Positions 38,477 through 47,386 of a stretch of 64,000 nucleotides of DNA are shown piece after piece. The translations under genes were made by a program, and so were the position numbers. The notes below the pieces were generated by a model. That model was not told the DNA's origin. It made no database searches and saw nothing but the letters and a program-made list of their open reading frames with translations. How positions within the stretch are numbered: the first letter of the stretch is position 1; every line of letters begins with the position of its first letter. Source of the DNA: Schlesneria sp. DSM 10557 (GTDB lineage Bacteria; Planctomycetota; Planctomycetia; Planctomycetales; Planctomycetaceae). The DNA lies in NCBI RefSeq assembly GCF_041860085.1, contig NZ_CP124747.1:930001-994000 (forward strand). Reading direction: 5' to 3'.

Positions 38477-40954
38477 TTACCGGTTGAAGAGGAATGCGGG
38501 ACTATTGATGAGGGCCCACATCAGGTCCTGAGCTCCTTCCGCAGTACCGTTAGCAGCCAGATATTGCTCGCCCTTCGCCCGTTCATCGTCCGTCGGTAGT
38601 CGATTGAACACAGACATATAGACGTCCTCGACCACCTGTCTGGGTTCGGCCTTCGACACGACGAGTCGGGCAATCAACCCTTGGGGATGCACGATCGCTT
38701 CTGAAATGGTCGGACCGTTGATCAGGGTCAACGTCTGAGCCAGACTCACTTCCGATGACCGCTCGCATTCGCAGGGTGACTCACGTGGAGCACGACCAAA
38801 CATGTCGAGGAAGCTGACAGTCTGGGATGAGTCAGGTAGCTGAGACGCATGGAAGCCGCCGGGAACTCCTGGCAGGTTTGTCGGCGCTCCCGTCGCCGTC
38901 ATGATTGCGTCGAAGAGCTGCTCCGCTGCCAGACGACGTGGAGTTGCATGGGAGTAATTCACGTCGTCGTCTTCGTTCCACTGTGTCGTCACAAACGTTC
39001 GCTGATAGGTATGCGAGTTTGCGATGGTTCGCAGCAGGTGCTTCAGATCAAAGTTGTGAGCGACGAAATCAGCCGTGAGCGCGTCCAGCAGTTCCGGATT
39101 TGTCGGAGGATTGCTCAGGCGGATATCGTCGACAGGGTCGATGATTCCCTTCCCGTTCAGATAACTCCAGTAGCGGTTCGCCAGACTCTTGGCGAAATAA
39201 GGGTTCTCAGCCGCGGTCAGCCACGTCGCCAGCTTGACCCGTGGAATCTCGGACGAGAGGTCCACACCCTCAAGCGGGAAGGGGAACACGGCGGTGACTG
39301 GCTGACCCGTTCCTGCATGCGTCACCTGGGCTGGAGTGCGCATGTCGTAGATCACTTCTTCTTCCGGCCGCGCACCACCTTTTCGTCCTACACCCCCGAA
39401 GAAGGCGGAAAGCTGGTAGTACTGTGTCTGCGTCCATTTCTCGAAGGGGTGATCGTGACACTGGGCACAGACGAATCGAGTGCCGACGAAGACCTGCGTC
39501 ATGTTTTCCATGACTTCGCGCGGCTCGCGTGCAATGCGGTAATAGTTGGCGGGCGGGTTCTCGAGCGAACTGCCACTGGCCGTCATCAGATCAAACACGA
39601 ATTCGTTGTACGGCTGGTTCGTGGCGATTCCCTGCCGGATCCAGTTACGAAAAGCCCAGACACCTTGTTCGTTGATGAACTTGCGATTCGACAACAGCAG
39701 GTCGCTCCACTTGAGCGTCCAGTGATCGACGTAGTTCGCCGAGTCGAGAAGTTCGTCGATCTTGGCTGTGCGCTTGGTGCGGGAATCACGAGGGTCGTTG
39801 AGGAACGCCTTCGTCTGGTCGATCGTTGGGGGCAATCCGGTGAGATCGAGAGAAATGCGACGGAGGAAGTCGGCATCGGTGCACAAGTCGGCCGGCTGAA
39901 TCTTCAGGCGTTTCAGCTTATTGTTGACGTGGGTATCGATGAAGTTGAACTCCGGAGAATCCTTCCAGACAAAACCCTCTCGCGTACCGAGGACGATCGC
40001 TGTGTTGGACGCATAGGCCCCCTCGTAGCGAACGAGCACAGCGGTTTCACCCCGGCGTACGGCTTTCACCTGCCCCGTCGAATTGATCGTCGCGACTTCG
40101 AAGTTGCTGACCTCAAACACGGCATCCCGTGTCACATCACGTGACGTTCCGTCATCAAAGTGAGCGATGACCTGCATCTGCTGAGTCTGTCCGGATCTGT
40201 CCATCACAGTCGAAGTGGGAAACAACTCCAACCGGGCAGGGCGGGTCGCTTCGCTGAATTTGCAGCCTTCCGCAATCCATTGCTCAATGATCTTGTAAGC
40301 ACGCGAATCTTCGTCGAAGAGGAAACCCCCTTCGTGAGGAACCCCTTGAGTCGGCTTCAGCAGCATCAGGCTGTCACTGGGACGGGCCCGGTTGAATCGG
40401 CGTCCAGAGACGTCATCGACGAGAGCCCGATAGTCGTACAACGGGTCATAACCGCGAAGGCTCAGCTTAAAGCCTTTTCGTCCCTGCTGCGCACCGTGGC
40501 AAGTCCCCTGGTTGCAGCCGACTTTCGCCATGATGGGCTCAACATCACGAACGAAGTCGACTTCTTTTGAATCGATACTGAGAACATCGACGGGAACATT
40601 GATCGAGAGGCCTCCGGCCGAGACCGATACGGTCCCTGCACCGGTGGAAACCGGGTTCACGTAGTGATCCTGATCAATACTGATCGAGGGGTGAGCGGCG
40701 GTGAGCGTTGCCGAACTGGAGAGGTCGATTGTTTTGCCGGCAGTCGTTTCGCCGAAGACGAGCAGACTGCGAGCGTCTCGGATATCGCTGAGCACCAGTT
40801 TTTCTGGCACGGTCCAGATCCGGGTGAACTTCAACTCCTCGGCGACAGACTGCTGAGCACCCGAGTTTTCATCGGGTTTGTCATTCGACAGCCCCACCAG
40901 AGGTAGACAGATGATGAGTCCAAACAACCATCCAATCGGAAATCGCCGGCGCAT
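38477..40954 (-). CDS. Planctomycete DUF1549/DUF1553 protein with cytochrome c-like and Ig-like domains
   Basis: An 825-residue exported protein. The ATG at 40952-40954 is chosen because GGAG lies eight to nine bases upstream; a GTG nine bases earlier is in frame. A signal peptide (RRRFPIGWLFGLIICLPLVGLS) leads into a Cys-containing planctomycete cytochrome-like domain (GCNQGTCHG near 150), a bacterial Ig-like domain (VIAHFDDGTSRDVT), DUF1549 (DFLRRISLDLTGLPPT ... FVCAQCHDHPFEKW with a CxxCH heme motif) and DUF1553 (SLANRYWSYLNGKGIIDPVDD ... ATPRRLAAEQLFDAI). The set is characteristic of planctomycetes, and these proteins usually pair with DUF1501 proteins, whose gene here is 20 kb away. Confidence 0.9.
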   Translation of the reverse strand: MRRRFPIGWLFGLIICLPLVGLSNDKPDENSGAQQSVAEELKFTRIWTVPEKLVLSDIRDARSLLVFGETTAGKTIDLSSSATLTAAHPSISIDQDHYVNPVSTGAGTVSVSAGGLSINVPVDVLSIDSKEVDFVRDVEPIMAKVGCNQGTCHGAQQGRKGFKLSLRGYDPLYDYRALVDDVSGRRFNRARPSDSLMLLKPTQGVPHEGGFLFDEDSRAYKIIEQWIAEGCKFSEATRPARLELFPTSTVMDRSGQTQQMQVIAHFDDGTSRDVTRDAVFEVSNFEVATINSTGQVKAVRRGETAVLVRYEGAYASNTAIVLGTREGFVWKDSPEFNFIDTHVNNKLKRLKIQPADLCTDADFLRRISLDLTGLPPTIDQTKAFLNDPRDSRTKRTAKIDELLDSANYVDHWTLKWSDLLLSNRKFINEQGVWAFRNWIRQGIATNQPYNEFVFDLMTASGSSLENPPANYYRIAREPREVMENMTQVFVGTRFVCAQCHDHPFEKWTQTQYYQLSAFFGGVGRKGGARPEEEVIYDMRTPAQVTHAGTGQPVTAVFPFPLEGVDLSSEIPRVKLATWLTAAENPYFAKSLANRYWSYLNGKGIIDPVDDIRLSNPPTNPELLDALTADFVAHNFDLKHLLRTIANSHTYQRTFVTTQWNEDDDVNYSHATPRRLAAEQLFDAIMTATGAPTNLPGVPGGFHASQLPDSSQTVSFLDMFGRAPRESPCECERSSEVSLAQTLTLINGPTISEAIVHPQGLIARLVVSKAEPRQVVEDVYMSVFNRLPTDDERAKGEQYLAANGTAEGAQDLMWALINSPAFLFNR

Positions 40955-41073
40955 CGATATCACTCCAGGATCGGGCAGTCCGTCGCAATGCGACGACAGA
41001 GTACATCAGCCTTTTTCGATCAGATAGCGTAATCCATCATCAGGGCCGGGTCAAATCGTGTTCCTGTGGATTG

Positions 41074-41880
41074 TCAAGCCACCGGAGGATCGCTGCGGAA
41101 GTGGAACAGCATGATGCCGGCGGTGACGGCCACATTCAGGGAATCAACACCGCGCGACATGGGAATCGTGACCTGCTTGTCACAAAGACTCGTCCAGGAT
41201 TCTCCCAAGCCTGTATCCTCATTCCCTAGCAGGACACCAAAGCGGGGACTGCGCGTGGCTCGCTCAAGCGACTCCGCATCGGGACCGAGAATCGTTGCGG
41301 CCAGTTGGAACTGCCATTCCGCTTTGAGCAGCTTCAGGTCGCTGGCCAGGTCGGGTGATTCGATGATCGGTAACGAGAATGCGGCTCCCATGGAAACCCG
41401 GATCACGCGCCGAGAGTACGGGTCGCAGCACGACTCACCGAGCAGCAGCGCGTCGATTCCGAAAGCGGCACCAATCCGGATGATGGCGCCCATGTTTTCC
41501 GGATTATCGCAATTCGGACAGACAACGACCGTCATTCGCTCTGTCTGCTGAGTCAGCACATTCTCGAGAGGCGCTCGGGCGGGTCGGTATCCGCAGCCCA
41601 GCACACCGACGTGAAAGTCGAATCCCACCGTCTGATTCATGACGGACTGCGGTGCCACGTACAGCGGAACATCCGCCGGGACTTTCGGCGCGTACTCGGC
41701 TTCACGCTTCTCACTGACGAAGACCGAGGCCGTCCTGAACGGGCTGTCCAGCATCCGTTCGACAACTTTTCTCCCTTCGGCGATGAAAAATTCACCTCCG
41801 CGCTGAAGATTCTTCGCCTTCAAGTTGCGGTACGGTTCGACACGAGGATCGTCAAGAGAATCAATTCGGATAATCGGCAT
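41074..41880 (-). CDS. SpoU/TrmH-family RNA methyltransferase
   Basis: A 268-residue SPOUT-class 2'-O-ribose methyltransferase for rRNA or tRNA. The start at the ATG at 41878-41880 (MPIIRIDSLDDPRVEPYRNLKAKN) fits the family; the longer open frame upstream is not protein-like. An N-terminal substrate-binding domain (FFIAEGRKVVERML) is followed by the trefoil-knot catalytic domain, with motif 1 in NCDNPENMGAIIRIGAAFG, motif 2 in LLGNEDTGL and motif 3 in IPMSRGVDSLNVAVTAGIML. The exact target base cannot be assigned. It lies 119 bp downstream of no other gene on its strand and diverges from the DUF2339 gene. Confidence 0.85.
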   Translation of the reverse strand: MPIIRIDSLDDPRVEPYRNLKAKNLQRGGEFFIAEGRKVVERMLDSPFRTASVFVSEKREAEYAPKVPADVPLYVAPQSVMNQTVGFDFHVGVLGCGYRPARAPLENVLTQQTERMTVVVCPNCDNPENMGAIIRIGAAFGIDALLLGESCCDPYSRRVIRVSMGAAFSLPIIESPDLASDLKLLKAEWQFQLAATILGPDAESLERATRSPRFGVLLGNEDTGLGESWTSLCDKQVTIPMSRGVDSLNVAVTAGIMLFHFRSDPPVA

Positions 41881-42192
41881 AGTCACCGGGCTGCTGGATG
41901 GATCGCTGGAGAAACTGCTGCGAACTTGTAACGGCTGTCCGGTTGCAGAATCAATTGAACGCAGAGCGGACAGTGAAGGAGAGACTTGATAACCTGCCTG
42001 CTGACACTTGACGATCTGAATGTGAGCAGCGTCCCCAATCATGGATGCCACTGCCGAAACCTGACTTCCACTCACGGAAGACCCGTTAGCGAACGTCATG
42101 ACTCAAGAAGGTTGTGTAGCTTAAATACTAGATCATCTGCGGGGCGGTGAGTCGGCAACATCGTCAGATCGCGACCGCGGCGGAAACCTCAA
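41881..42192. other. Divergent intergenic region
   Basis: About 310 bases between the RNA methyltransferase and DUF2339 genes. The methyltransferase frame stays open through part of it without protein-like features. No clear promoter was identified. Confidence 0.45.
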
Positions 42193-44790
42193 ATGCCAGA
42201 AATCGCCTGTCTGCTGCTCGGGTTTGCACTCGTCTTCCTGGGTTTGCCGGTTTACTTACTGGCAGTACTGCACAACATTCGTCGCGAACAGGAAGAACAT
42301 TTCCAGAAACTGGGAGCTCAAATCCGGCGGTTGAAACGAACGCTGGCGAAACGACTCCCACCGCTCGAAACAGAGCTATCCCCCAGGGAAATCCCTCCAC
42401 GCAGAGCGTCAGCAGAAGACGCGCGGCCGGTGGAAACAGTTCAACCGACGGTCGAGATGCCGTTTCCGCCCGTACCGGTCACGCCCACTTACATACCACC
42501 TCGAATGGTAGAGACCCCGATAGAAGCAGCAGACGTTGTTTTCGACGAGGACATGCCTGTCCTCCCCACGCCGGCGGCAACCTCGCTGCCAACCCCCCCC
42601 GAACCAGGTCCTTCGCAGATTGCCGCGAGGCTGGAAGAGCTGCACCAAAGTCATCGACCCAAGTCACAAGTGCATGAACATGCTCCGGGCAAACTCGAAC
42701 TGGCTGCCAGAGAAACCCTGAACAAGATCTGGAACTGGATTATCGTCGGGGAAGAGCATGCCCCCGTCGGGGTCTCGATGGAGTACGCGATCGCCAGTCA
42801 ATGGCTCATGCGAATCGGAATTCTGGTTCTCGTAATCGGTGTCGGTTTCTTCCTGAAATACTCATTCGATCACAACCTGATCAAGCCCGTCGCACGGGTG
42901 GCGATGGCGGCGATTGCGGGGCTGGGCCTTTTGACAGCGGGGACCCGACTGCTGGGGGGACGCTATCAGATTATCGGGCAAGGTCTGATGGGGGGCGGAC
43001 TGGCCATGCTCTACTTCAGCATCTACGCCGCTGCCAACTTCTATCACCTGATCGAGCCGGTCGCGGCGTTTACACTGATGGGCGCCGTGACGGTGCTCGC
43101 CGGAGGAATCGCAGTTCGATTCGACTCCATGCTCGTTGCCGTACTGGGAATTCTTGGCGGTTATGGAACGCCGTTAATGCTATCGACAGGAAGTGTGGAT
43201 CTACCCGGGTTGTACACCTACCTGTTGATCCTCGGCATCGGCGTTCTGGCCGTCTGCTACGCGAAGAACTGGCCGCTGGTCAACCTGTTGAGCTTTCTCT
43301 GTACCTATGCTCTCTATTTCGCGTCGATCTCAAATTATGACGTGACGCAGTTCTGGGAAGTGATACCGTTCCTGACAGCGTTCTTCATTCTTTTCTCGAC
43401 AATGACGTTCCTCTACAAGCTCATCAATGGCTCCCCGTCGAACCTGCTCGATATCGGAGCCCTGCTGGTCAATTCACTTGTGTACTTCAGCGAAAGCTAT
43501 CGCCTGGTCAACGCAGCGTACGGGCGGCCCTGGGCTGCAGTTGTGACGTTAGGCCTCGGCCTGTTCTACATGCTGCACGTCTACTACTTCCTGATGCGGA
43601 AATTGATCGACCGGGGACTGCTGGTCAGTTTTCTGGGGTTGGCCTCCTTCTTCGTGATCGTGACCGTCCCCCTGGTACTCTCTCGCCAGTGGATCACATT
43701 GAGCTGGGCGTTGCAGGCACTGGTCCTGCTCTGGATTGCACGTCAACTGGGCAGCAACACGCTCAAACTGATCAGCCACCTGTTATACGGCATCGTGATC
43801 TTCCGCTTCGGATTGATCGACTTGCGGAATCAGTTCGAGCCCCCCATCGATCGCAGTCTGGCATGGAATGGTTATTGGCCTCAGCTACTGGAACGCGGCA
43901 TCCAGTTTGGTGTCCCCATCGCCTCACTGGTGATGGCTCAGCGGCTCTCGGATGAAAAGCCGTCCGAGAAAGAGAGCGATACAGAAGGGGAGATCGCCGC
44001 CCGAAGTGATCTGCGAAATCCCTTCTCTAGCATTCCGATACCGAACATCCTCGCGATTTTCGGATTTGCGATGCTGTTTCTGTATCTGCATCTGGAAGTC
44101 AGTCGCACCATCGGTTTCACCTATTCGCCGCTCAGACTTCCGCTGCTGACAATTTTATGGATTGTCGCGTGCGCCCTCATCCTGCGTGAAGCAATCGTTC
44201 GCAACCACGAAGTCCTGCTGAATATCGCCGCCCTTGGAATCCTCGCGGTCATCATTAAGGCGGTGGCCGTCGACCTGCGTTCGTGGTCGCTCAATGACAA
44301 GCTCATCTACAGTGGTCCTTACTCTTACAGCGACGCCGGTCTTCGACTCCTGGATTTTGGGCCGCTGATTGCCTTCCTGCTGATTGCTGCTTACCTGACA
44401 AAGCGGCGAATGAAGCGGATGGATGGTGTCATCGTGTTCGGAACACTCGGCATGGCAACGCTGTTTACGTATCTCTCACTGGAACTGAATACGTTTCTGT
44501 CCATCTTCGTCCCGGGGATGCGAGCCGGTGGCGTGTCCATTCTGTGGTCGGTGTTTGCGTTGAGCTGGCTGCTGCAAGGGATCTGGCGAAATGTCCGGTC
44601 GCTGCGTTATGCAGGGCTTGGCCTGTTTGGAATTGTGATTGCCAAAGTCTTCTTCCGCGATCTGGCCGAGCTGGATTCCTTCTACCGAATTATTGCCTTC
44701 ATCGTTCTGGGGGTGCTGATTCTGGCAGGGTCCTTCATCTATCTGAAATACCGCGAAACATTCGCCGTGAAACAGTCCGAAACGACATGA
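42193..44790 (+). CDS. DUF2339 polytopic membrane protein
   Basis: An 865-residue DUF2339 protein. An N-terminal helix (2-25) is followed by a coiled, basic then Pro-rich cytoplasmic-type stretch (about 26-190) and then more than twenty hydrophobic helices to the C-terminus. Family-like sequences are [48 protein letters not shown] and [15 protein letters not shown]. The function is unknown, and the layout is that of a very large integral membrane protein. It is followed eleven bases later by the DUF3999 gene, a pairing seen repeatedly in other bacteria, so the two probably form one complex. Confidence 0.85.
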   Translation: MPEIACLLLGFALVFLGLPVYLLAVLHNIRREQEEHFQKLGAQIRRLKRTLAKRLPPLETELSPREIPPRRASAEDARPVETVQPTVEMPFPPVPVTPTYIPPRMVETPIEAADVVFDEDMPVLPTPAATSLPTPPEPGPSQIAARLEELHQSHRPKSQVHEHAPGKLELAARETLNKIWNWIIVGEEHAPVGVSMEYAIASQWLMRIGILVLVIGVGFFLKYSFDHNLIKPVARVAMAAIAGLGLLTAGTRLLGGRYQIIGQGLMGGGLAMLYFSIYAAANFYHLIEPVAAFTLMGAVTVLAGGIAVRFDSMLVAVLGILGGYGTPLMLSTGSVDLPGLYTYLLILGIGVLAVCYAKNWPLVNLLSFLCTYALYFASISNYDVTQFWEVIPFLTAFFILFSTMTFLYKLINGSPSNLLDIGALLVNSLVYFSESYRLVNAAYGRPWAAVVTLGLGLFYMLHVYYFLMRKLIDRGLLVSFLGLASFFVIVTVPLVLSRQWITLSWALQALVLLWIARQLGSNTLKLISHLLYGIVIFRFGLIDLRNQFEPPIDRSLAWNGYWPQLLERGIQFGVPIASLVMAQRLSDEKPSEKESDTEGEIAARSDLRNPFSSIPIPNILAIFGFAMLFLYLHLEVSRTIGFTYSPLRLPLLTILWIVACALILREAIVRNHEVLLNIAALGILAVIIKAVAVDLRSWSLNDKLIYSGPYSYSDAGLRLLDFGPLIAFLLIAAYLTKRRMKRMDGVIVFGTLGMATLFTYLSLELNTFLSIFVPGMRAGGVSILWSVFALSWLLQGIWRNVRSLRYAGLGLFGIVIAKVFFRDLAELDSFYRIIAFIVLGVLILAGSFIYLKYRETFAVKQSETT

Positions 44791-44801
44791 AGGAACAACC
44801 G

Positions 44802-46205
44802 ATGAATGGCAACGGCGTGCAGTTTCACTGGCTGAGCGGATTGCTGGGAATCCTGCTTGCCTCGACGATCGTGATGGCCGACGGAACCCGCCATCACGAA
44901 TACCGCTGGCAGCGCACGCTCGAGCTGCCCGAGCATGATCAGACATCGCTCTTCCGACTGCCGCTGGACGTTCAGTTCCATGATGCGACTCGTAAGGACT
45001 GGCCTGACGTGCGCGTTGTGAACGAGCAGCAACAGCCAGTTCCCTTCGTGATTCGTGCCACGAAGGACGGAAAATCGCATTCGATTCGCCATTTCTGGCG
45101 CGGAACAATTTCAAACGCCAGACTCGACTCCGCCGAGGGCCTGAAGATTGAGGTCCAGTTGGGTGAAAAGGAGCTTGTCCCCAATGGTCTGCGGATCCTC
45201 ACGCCCCTCAAGGATTTTGAGCATCAGGTCCACGTCGAGTCATCTGAAAATGGGACGATGTGGAGACCGCTGGGAGCCGCCTCACTGATCTTTGACTACT
45301 CTCGCTATGTCGATGCAAGAAACGTCTTTGTTCCCTTCGAAAGAACAGACCATCGCCACTTTCGACTGATCATCAAAGACGTGACGGCAGAACAACAGCA
45401 ACTCCTGCTGGAGCTCAATCGTCGTCTGAAAGGGAATGAGGAAGTTGAGCGAGTTGAATCGACGAGTATCGCACTGCGTCCCTTTCGCGTGGATGGAATT
45501 GAATTCTATCGTGATGAATCGAAGATCCAGCCGGGACAACCGCAAACCGAGCAGTACTCGCCCGCCAGTCTGTCCGTGATGGAAGACGCGAAAAAGCAAC
45601 AGACGACGCTCCTGGTCTCCGTTCAGCAACAGCCCATCTCGGAACTCAAACTGATCACGAGTGCAGAAAACTTCAGTCGGGTGGTCACGATCGAGTCAGA
45701 ATTGGAAAACGCTGACGGCCTGAAAGAATGGGTGCACGCAGGGAAGGGGACCGCCTCACGTTTCGCGATCGGCGCGATTCAACGGGAACAAGTCACCGTT
45801 TCGATCCCCGAAGTCCGGACTCGTCAATTCCGAGTGAAAATCGAAAACCGGGATAGCCCGCCTCTGCCGATTACCAGCGTCGAGCTGACAGGCCCACTCT
45901 ACGAATTGATCGTCGCGGCCCCTCCGCATTCGAAACTGATGCTGGAGTATGGGTCTCCGCACGCAAAAGCGGGACACTACGACGACGCCGCACTTCTCTC
46001 GGCATTGGCGCAGGGCGAGAGCATCGTCAGTGTAACAGCCTCCGCACCGGTCGAAAATTCCTCCGCTTCAACTCAACGCGGGGGGAACTCGCCGATCTGG
46101 AACGATACGCGAGTCCTGTTCGGAATGATCGCCGTTCTGACGGTCCTGCTCGGATGGGGATTGTATCGGGCCGGTCACCGGATCGCGTCAACCGACCCGG
46201 AATAA
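44802..46205 (+). CDS. DUF3999 protein
   Basis: A 467-residue exported DUF3999 protein. The ATG at 44802 is preferred because AAGGA lies seven bases upstream; an earlier in-frame ATG at 44787 would overlap the DUF2339 stop (ATGA). A signal peptide (LSGLLGILLASTIVMA) leads to a large external beta-rich region (about 30-430) with DVRVVNEQQQPVPFVI and FEHQVHVESSENGTMWRPLG typical of the family. A single C-terminal helix (VLFGMIAVLTVLLGWGLYRAG) anchors it. It probably acts at the periplasmic face of the neighbouring DUF2339 protein. Biochemical function is unknown. Confidence 0.85.
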   Translation: MNGNGVQFHWLSGLLGILLASTIVMADGTRHHEYRWQRTLELPEHDQTSLFRLPLDVQFHDATRKDWPDVRVVNEQQQPVPFVIRATKDGKSHSIRHFWRGTISNARLDSAEGLKIEVQLGEKELVPNGLRILTPLKDFEHQVHVESSENGTMWRPLGAASLIFDYSRYVDARNVFVPFERTDHRHFRLIIKDVTAEQQQLLLELNRRLKGNEEVERVESTSIALRPFRVDGIEFYRDESKIQPGQPQTEQYSPASLSVMEDAKKQQTTLLVSVQQQPISELKLITSAENFSRVVTIESELENADGLKEWVHAGKGTASRFAIGAIQREQVTVSIPEVRTRQFRVKIENRDSPPLPITSVELTGPLYELIVAAPPHSKLMLEYGSPHAKAGHYDDAALLSALAQGESIVSVTASAPVENSSASTQRGGNSPIWNDTRVLFGMIAVLTVLLGWGLYRAGHRIASTDPE

Positions 46206-46370
46206 ACTCGAACCGAGCTGGTCGGTCTGCCGATTTCCTGCTCTTCCCCTCGCAGAATCGACCGCCGGGGAACGATCCAAAGCCCGTCGGCAAGGCCGTT
46301 TCTACCGTGCGTAATTCAACTGCGTTATGATTTCGAATGGATCCGCCCTGTCCCTCTTACCGGAGATGAG

Positions 46371-47111
46371 ATGAAACCTGATCTGATCTTGAAGTCGGCG
46401 TTACTGATGTTCGTTTTCGGACCACTGTTCGCATTCGCCGACGAGCCTCCGCAGCAGGCTGCAAAACTTGACGTGCGTGTGCGGCTGCAGTTGGACTATC
46501 TGATTTACCTTCCCAAGGACTACGACCAGCAGAAATCCTGGCCGCTGCTGGTGTTTTTGCACGGTTCCGGCGAACGGGGTAATGATCTGGAAAAGGTCAA
46601 AGTCCATGGTCCCCCAAAACTGATTGATCAGGGGAAAGACTTTCCCTGCATCGTGGTCTCACCCCAATGTCCGTCGGGACGAGGCTGGGAGCCGATCGAG
46701 CTGACGGCACTGATTGACGAACTCGAACGGAAGTACAATGTTGACCCCGACCGCATCTACCTGACCGGCTTGAGTATGGGGGGCCTGGGTGTTTGGGAAC
46801 TGGCGAACTACATCCCCAACCGGATTGCGGCAATTGCCCCGATTTGCGGTATCGGTGAGCCGTTCTGGACGAAGAAATACACACACGTCCCCGTGTGGGC
46901 CTTCGTCGGTGCCAAGGATGATGCATCCACTGTCGCCAGAACCCAGGGAATGGTCGATGAGATCACCAAGAACGGCGGCTTGCCAAAGCTGACCATCTAC
47001 CCCGAAGCGGGACATGACGCCTGGACGCAGACGTACAACAATCCCGAATTCTATGAATGGTTGTTCGCTCAGTCGCGAGCCAATTTTGCGAAGACTGACG
47101 AGAAGAAGTAA
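46371..47111 (+). CDS. Secreted alpha/beta-hydrolase (esterase/phospholipase-like)
   Basis: A 246-residue secreted hydrolase. CGGAGA lies upstream of the ATG, and the signal peptide is MKPDLILKSALLMFVFGPLFAFA. The fold is shown by LVFLHGSGERGND, the nucleophile elbow LTGLSMGGLGVWEL (Ser), the acid in VGAKDDASTV (Asp) and the His in PEAGHDAW, a complete triad. It resembles planctomycete prolyl-oligopeptidase/dienelactone hydrolase-like esterases described as phospholipase/carboxylesterase proteins. Substrate unknown. It stands alone, 165 bp after the DUF3999 gene, and faces the Gly-rich TPR gene. Confidence 0.8.
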   Translation: MKPDLILKSALLMFVFGPLFAFADEPPQQAAKLDVRVRLQLDYLIYLPKDYDQQKSWPLLVFLHGSGERGNDLEKVKVHGPPKLIDQGKDFPCIVVSPQCPSGRGWEPIELTALIDELERKYNVDPDRIYLTGLSMGGLGVWELANYIPNRIAAIAPICGIGEPFWTKKYTHVPVWAFVGAKDDASTVARTQGMVDEITKNGGLPKLTIYPEAGHDAWTQTYNNPEFYEWLFAQSRANFAKTDEKK

Positions 47112-47151
47112 ACGCGGCTTCCCTCTTCGCACATTCGGTCCATCAAACACC

Positions 47152-47189
47152 AACGTCGCTGGCACCTGATTTAAGGGACCAGCGACGTT
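47152..47189. terminator. Terminator hairpin after the hydrolase gene
   Basis: A perfect 11-bp inverted repeat (AACGTCGCTGG/CCAGCGACGTT) with a 16-base loop is followed by TTCTTCG, 40 bases after the stop at 47111. The T-run is short, so termination is likely but not certain. Confidence 0.65.
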
Positions 47190-47317
47190 TCTTCGTGTTG
47201 GCTCACGACGACCAAGATTGAGACGATCCCGGGAGTCTCTCTACGTCAACCGGGATCAGGTGTCAGACAGCCCCGGTCAGACAGCCCCGTGCGGCTGGCC
47301 TACTACGACCCATTTCT

Positions 47318-47348
47318 CGCCACTGCCTTTCCAGGGCAGTGGCGAGCA
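47318..47348. terminator. Hairpin with GCCACTG/CAGTGGC arms
   Basis: A perfect 12-bp inverted repeat (CTCGCCACTGCC/GGCAGTGGCGAG) with a 7-base loop lies 38 bases beyond the stop of the minus-strand Gly-rich gene. On that strand AAATGGG follows rather than a T-run. It could be a terminator or a relative of the palindromes at 18776 and 52.7-52.95 kb. Confidence 0.5.
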
Positions 47349-47386
47349 TGTTATCCATCTTGATCCGGCCCCCCTTTGCTCAACGC

